Origin: Leptospira weilii serovar Ranarum str. ICFT
GTDB lineage: Bacteria > Spirochaetota > Leptospiria > Leptospirales > Leptospiraceae
Assembly: GCF_000332415.1 (NCBI RefSeq)
Contig: NZ_AOHC02000029.1
Coordinates: 57,780 to 121,779, forward strand
Direction: 5' to 3'
Length of the DNA: 64,000 nt
Below the pieces are notes generated by a model. That model made no database searches, had not been told where the DNA came from, and saw only the letters and a list, made by a program, of their open reading frames with translations. Shown piece after piece: positions 60,954 to 64,000 of this stretch. The translations under genes and the position numbers were made by a program. Each line of letters begins with the position of its first letter. Position 1 is the first letter of the stretch.

Positions 60954-61286
60954 ATAAAAATATGTTTTGATTTTCGAAGAAGCGATTGTTTTTGAAACTA
61001 AATCCTATACGTTTGTTTTTGGGAATAAAGACTTCATTTTTAAGAATCAATGTTTCTTTCTTAAAAGTTCGTAGGACTAACCTTAGGAACTTTGCGTTAT
61101 TCATTTTGAATAACTTTTTCTATTGATTGCTAGTGTATAAAAAAGTAAACGATAACTTTACAGTAAAGACAATTATTTCCCAGCCCAAGTCTTTTACGAT
61201 ATGTTTTGGTTAGAATCGTTGTTTAAAAAAGGAGCATTTGTGTCGGGTGATGTGTTCTCTCTTGTTACAATATTTAATCCATATAT

Positions 61287-61331
61287 TTAAGTCTTTTTGA
61301 AGTTTTGATCGTATTGTGTTTTACGAGCCAT
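61287..61331 (-). pseudogene. Truncated transposase start (insertion-sequence remnant)
   Basis: The frame from ATG 61331 reads MARKTQYDQNFKKT and then stops. That opening resembles the N-terminus of IS3-type and related transposase orfA proteins (basic, followed by an HTH). Nothing further of an IS is recognisable, so it is a severely truncated remnant. An 11-bp inverted repeat pair lies just upstream of the frame. Confidence 0.4.
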
Positions 61332-61392
61332 GCTTCGTATCCTTTTTTTTTGACGCACAGCCGTGTCCACCAATTCGGGGAGAGATTCAGAG

Positions 61393-61450
61393 TGTCCTAA
61401 AACTATTTAGGATTTTTGTTCCTTGCTGATTTTATAAAGGTTTTAGGACA
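61393..61450. repeat. 11-bp inverted repeats TGTCCTAAAAC / GTTTTAGGACA
   Basis: The two arms at 61393-61403 and 61440-61450 are exact reverse complements around an AT-rich core. GTTTTAGGACA is also part of the dispersed motif CGGCAAGTTTTAGGACAC. They may be IS ends or a dispersed intergenic repeat. Confidence 0.5.
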
Positions 61451-61522
61451 CACTCACTCTTATTACAATTAAAGCTACATTATTGGTACGCGGACTATTG
61501 ATTACATCGAAGGAACTATATT

Positions 61523-63046
61523 TTACAAGACCCTTTTGGCAAACACATAAGGAAATGCTGATAGACCGCGTGCGTCGGTTGTTTTACCTGTGCGCGGTGT
61601 TCCGTTAGTTCCGTCGCTTTTCGCATCTTTAACAATTTGCGTTCCTAATGGACTACCAGCATAATCACCTCCTTGAATATAACTTCTTGACGTAGTGATA
61701 TCTTGACTCATATAATCACCGCCGATTGTTGTATGCCAATGTCCCTGAAACCGATCTCTTCTCCTCAACCCACCGATCCATTCACCATCCGCATCCATCA
61801 CGGAAACAAACCCTCTACCTTGAACTGTAAAATGACGAACCTGATTGGTGATCGTAGTTCCTTGAATCGCATCGGGCAATCGATGTTTGTAAAAACGAAC
61901 CTTGACACCTGAAAGAGAACCGCTTGAATTCGCGGCGGCACAAGTAAAACTGATCGTTCTGCTCGCGGAGGAAAGAGCCGTAATCGCAAGCGTCGCGTTC
62001 GCCGGAACACCGCCGATGGTTTGTAAAAGAGTTCCGGTCATCCAATTCGTGAAAGAACCGTGAACTAGATTATCTTCCGCTAATGCGTCGATCATCTTTT
62101 GACAAGCCGTTGTGTTCGCAAACGTAACCGTGAGAACGTTACTCGCGATTGTATAACTGATTGCATCAAAGTCGGTTACGTTGGTTCCTAACGGTTCGTA
62201 ACGAAACGGTTTATTCAACCAATACGAAACCAAATCGGGCATTCCACCCGTTCCGGTCGAGTTGATCAACTGATCCGGACAAGCCAAACAAAACGCTGGA
62301 AAATCAGTCGATGGCGTCTTTAGCTCATCCATCCAAAACATCTCACCCAAAAATTTACGTTCCTGTTTGAAAACGACGTCTACAAAATTCTTAAAGAAAA
62401 GATATACCTGATTGATCGCTTTAACGAACTTCAACGGATTATTCACATCCGGATTGATTCCCGCTACGATGTCAGCATGTAAATCCGTAACCAGTCCTGT
62501 TTTTACGGAAGTCGCTTGTTTTTCTTCGATAATTTCGTTATCCTTAATACGACGCCCTTTGACTCCGCGATAAACCCTTAGATCATTGCCTAACGTTACG
62601 ATACCGGACGCATTCGTGGAAATCGCCCTCAGGGCAACGTCACCGGACACCAAGACACCTTGTCGAGCTATAATTTCAAAGGAATTATCTCTCCAAACAA
62701 TCGGGCCGTCATCCGGCATGTTTAGAGGATTTGAATATTCCGTTTCTTGAAACTTATGTCGAACGACTATGGAACAAGACGCGTTGATCGGCACGAGGAT
62801 ACCTATCGTCGGCGGAATCTCGATTCTTTTGCCATTTTCGTCATAGGCAATCAGAGTATCCGTTAGATCGACTCTGTTGGTAAGGGAACCGACGGCGATA
62901 TTTCCTCCGCAGTCGATTCCCGGTCCAAAAGCCTCCAGATCTCGGTTGATGATTTCCTGACTTTTTGATTCCTGTTCTTTTTTCCAATCTTCCGGAAAAA
63001 CCCGTTTACCGACGTTTGGAAATTCTATTCCTGATAATTTATCCAT
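61523..63046 (-). CDS. Phage tail-fibre-like protein, copy A
   Basis: The 507-residue protein looks like a phage or prophage-derived tail fibre/receptor-binding protein. Residues 1-215 form the attachment part (SGIEFPNVGKRVFPEDWKKE), the middle has Thr/Ala/Ser-rich beta sequence (NATLAITALSSASRTISFTC), and the tip begins RRRDRFQGHWH and ends ARGLSAFPYVFAKRVL, like tail-collar tips with a GHxH motif. It is highly similar to the next gene except for the segment between these motifs. Ribosome-binding site GGAG lies upstream of the ATG. Context suggests a prophage or tail-like particle locus. Confidence 0.75.
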   Translation of the reverse strand: MDKLSGIEFPNVGKRVFPEDWKKEQESKSQEIINRDLEAFGPGIDCGGNIAVGSLTNRVDLTDTLIAYDENGKRIEIPPTIGILVPINASCSIVVRHKFQETEYSNPLNMPDDGPIVWRDNSFEIIARQGVLVSGDVALRAISTNASGIVTLGNDLRVYRGVKGRRIKDNEIIEEKQATSVKTGLVTDLHADIVAGINPDVNNPLKFVKAINQVYLFFKNFVDVVFKQERKFLGEMFWMDELKTPSTDFPAFCLACPDQLINSTGTGGMPDLVSYWLNKPFRYEPLGTNVTDFDAISYTIASNVLTVTFANTTACQKMIDALAEDNLVHGSFTNWMTGTLLQTIGGVPANATLAITALSSASRTISFTCAAANSSGSLSGVKVRFYKHRLPDAIQGTTITNQVRHFTVQGRGFVSVMDADGEWIGGLRRRDRFQGHWHTTIGGDYMSQDITTSRSYIQGGDYAGSPLGTQIVKDAKSDGTNGTPRTGKTTDARGLSAFPYVFAKRVL

Positions 63047-63323
63047 TGATGGCTCCTCCGAGTAAAAATTCGATCGAAATCGATTCTGATTCGTTATAAA
63101 GAATACTTTCTTTCATTTTATGCCGTTCCCTATTGTAGTTATTCGCTCTCTTTCGATTTCTTGCACCGACCGCTCATTGATTCCTTTTAGCGAAAAATTT
63201 AATTTCCAATCCAACCCCTTGGATCACTTTATAAAATACTCTTCTAATAAATCAGAAGAATTAAAATATACATTTTTCCTTTTTCGGGATCGATGTGTAA
63301 TTGAAACGGAAACATTCCTTCTT
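63047..63323 (+). other. Spacer between the two tail-fibre-like genes
   Basis: About 280 bases, AT-rich, with no supported gene. A short + strand open frame is probably spurious. It holds the ribosome-binding site of copy A on the reverse strand. Confidence 0.4.
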
Positions 63324-64000
63324 TTACAAAACTCTCCTTACAAACACATAAGGAAATGCTGATAGACCGCGTACGTCCGTTGTTTTACCTGTGCGCGGTG
63401 TTTCGTTGGTTCCGTCGGAAATTGCAGCACGTATTGAATTACCGGGAGAAGTTCCGTTTGAACTCGCACTTGTTGCAGAGTTCGGTCCAGCGCCCCAATT
63501 GATAGCTGTAGTTCCATTGATGGATGAGTTATTGGAGTTTAAATATAACTCATGTCCGTGCCCCTGAAACCGATCTCTTCTCCTCAACCCACCGATCCAC
63601 TCACTGTCTGCATCCATCACGGAAACAAATCCTCGGCCCTGCATCGAAAAATGACGAACCTGATTGGTGATCGTAGTTCCCGCAGTCATATCCGGTAATC
63701 GGTGTTTGTAAAAACGAACTTTCACACCCGAAAGAGAACCGCTGGAATTTGCAGCGACACAAGTAAAACTGATCGTTCTACTCGCGGAGGAAAGAGCCGT
63801 AATCGCAAGCGTCGCATTCGCCGGAACTCCTCCGATGGTTTGTAAAAGAGTTCCGGTCATCCAATTCGTGAAAGAACCGTGAACTAAATTATCTTCCGCT
63901 AATGCATCGATCATTTTCTGACAAGCCGTTGTGTTCGCAAACGTAACCGTGAGAACGTTACTCGCGATTGTATAACTGATTGCATCAAAGTCGGTTGTGT
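63324..64000 (-). CDS. Phage tail-fibre-like protein, copy B (5' end outside window)
   Basis: The frame is open to the window edge and its visible part (about 225 residues) is nearly identical to the C-terminal part of copy A: DALAEDNLVHGSFTNWMTG, NATLAITALSSASRTISFTC and GLSAFPYVF. The tip segment differs: after RFQGHGH it has LNSNNSSINGTTAINWGAGP and a Ser/Asn-rich stretch instead of copy A's sequence, before rejoining at SDGTNETPRTGKTTD. It is a second tail-fibre gene with an alternative tip. Confidence 0.78.
   Translation of the reverse strand, partial: TTDFDAISYTIASNVLTVTFANTTACQKMIDALAEDNLVHGSFTNWMTGTLLQTIGGVPANATLAITALSSASRTISFTCVAANSSGSLSGVKVRFYKHRLPDMTAGTTITNQVRHFSMQGRGFVSVMDADSEWIGGLRRRDRFQGHGHELYLNSNNSSINGTTAINWGAGPNSATSASSNGTSPGNSIRAAISDGTNETPRTGKTTDVRGLSAFPYVFVRRVL

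Larger units (their letters stand above)
60954..61522 (-). other. Intergenic region with IS remnant
   Basis: The region lies between the broken membrane gene and the tail-fibre-like gene. It contains the start of a transposase-like frame (61287-61331) and a pair of 11-bp inverted repeats (61393-61403 and 61440-61450). The remainder shows no gene. Confidence 0.5.

Noticed and set aside
61617..63562. Diversity-generating retroelement acting on the tail-fibre tips
   Set aside because: Only the possible target genes are visible; no reverse transcriptase, template repeat or IMH was found in the window, and the tips differ too much to be adenine-specific variants of each other.

Overview
The window looks like a chromosomal segment of a Leptospira species, probably of the pathogenic group. 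The base composition is moderately AT-rich, and many proteins are spirochaete-type lipoproteins with relaxed lipoboxes. The decisive marker is a gene at 58516-59103 whose product I recognise as Loa22, the OmpA-like surface lipoprotein best known from pathogenic leptospires. Flagellar basal-body genes (flgB, flgC, fliE) and an envelope-sugar gene cluster fit the same picture. No rRNA, tRNA or CRISPR array was seen.

Layout. 0-4 kb: a secreted or membrane protein of unknown role, then a TrkH/KtrB-type K+ channel and its TrkA/KtrA-type regulator. 4-8 kb: an unknown 527-residue protein, a Phd/VapC toxin-antitoxin pair, and a tight reverse operon of RppH, a truncated haemoglobin and acylphosphatase. 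8-15 kb: a SET-domain protein, two GDPD phosphodiesterases (one cytoplasmic, one lipoprotein), a phasin-like protein with a clear promoter and operator-like palindrome, a GFA protein and a WGR protein. 15-18 kb: an accessory, decaying stretch with an Imm11-like immunity protein, an unknown protein and at least three gene remnants, one being a second copy of the 3' end of pntB. 18-21 kb: queD, queC, pntA C-terminal subunit and pntB.

21-30 kb: a repeat-rich spacer, a penicillin-acylase family hydrolase, an acyltransferase, TlyA, a polyprenyl synthase and an MDR oxidoreductase. 30-39 kb: a membrane receptor fused to an AraC-type DNA-binding domain, an MltA-type lytic transglycosylase, and the glycine cleavage operon gcvT-gcvH-gcvP. 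39-43 kb: a lipoprotein hydrolase with a probable frameshift, a YbaN-type protein, a broken membrane-protein gene and a TPR protein. 43-53 kb: a STAS protein, flgB-flgC-fliE, a serine hydrolase, a sugar-nucleotide epimerase/reductase and three overlapping GT4-type glycosyltransferases behind a possible methyltransferase-like gene. 53-59 kb: an inositol-phosphatase pair, then a tightly overlapping four-gene operon (nucleosidase-like, spore-photoproduct-lyase-like radical SAM, SDR, nitrilase-family amidase), an RluA-type pseudouridine synthase and loa22. 59-64 kb: a frameshifted multi-spanning membrane protein, an IS remnant, and two paralogous phage-tail-fibre-like genes with divergent tips, the second cut by the window end.

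The most interesting items are the paired tail-fibre genes with exchanged tips, the photoproduct-lyase operon, the two 107-bp MITE-like elements, and the small graveyard of gene fragments at 16.2-16.8 kb. Several genes appear broken by single-base frameshifts, which suggests either ongoing gene decay or a few assembly errors.
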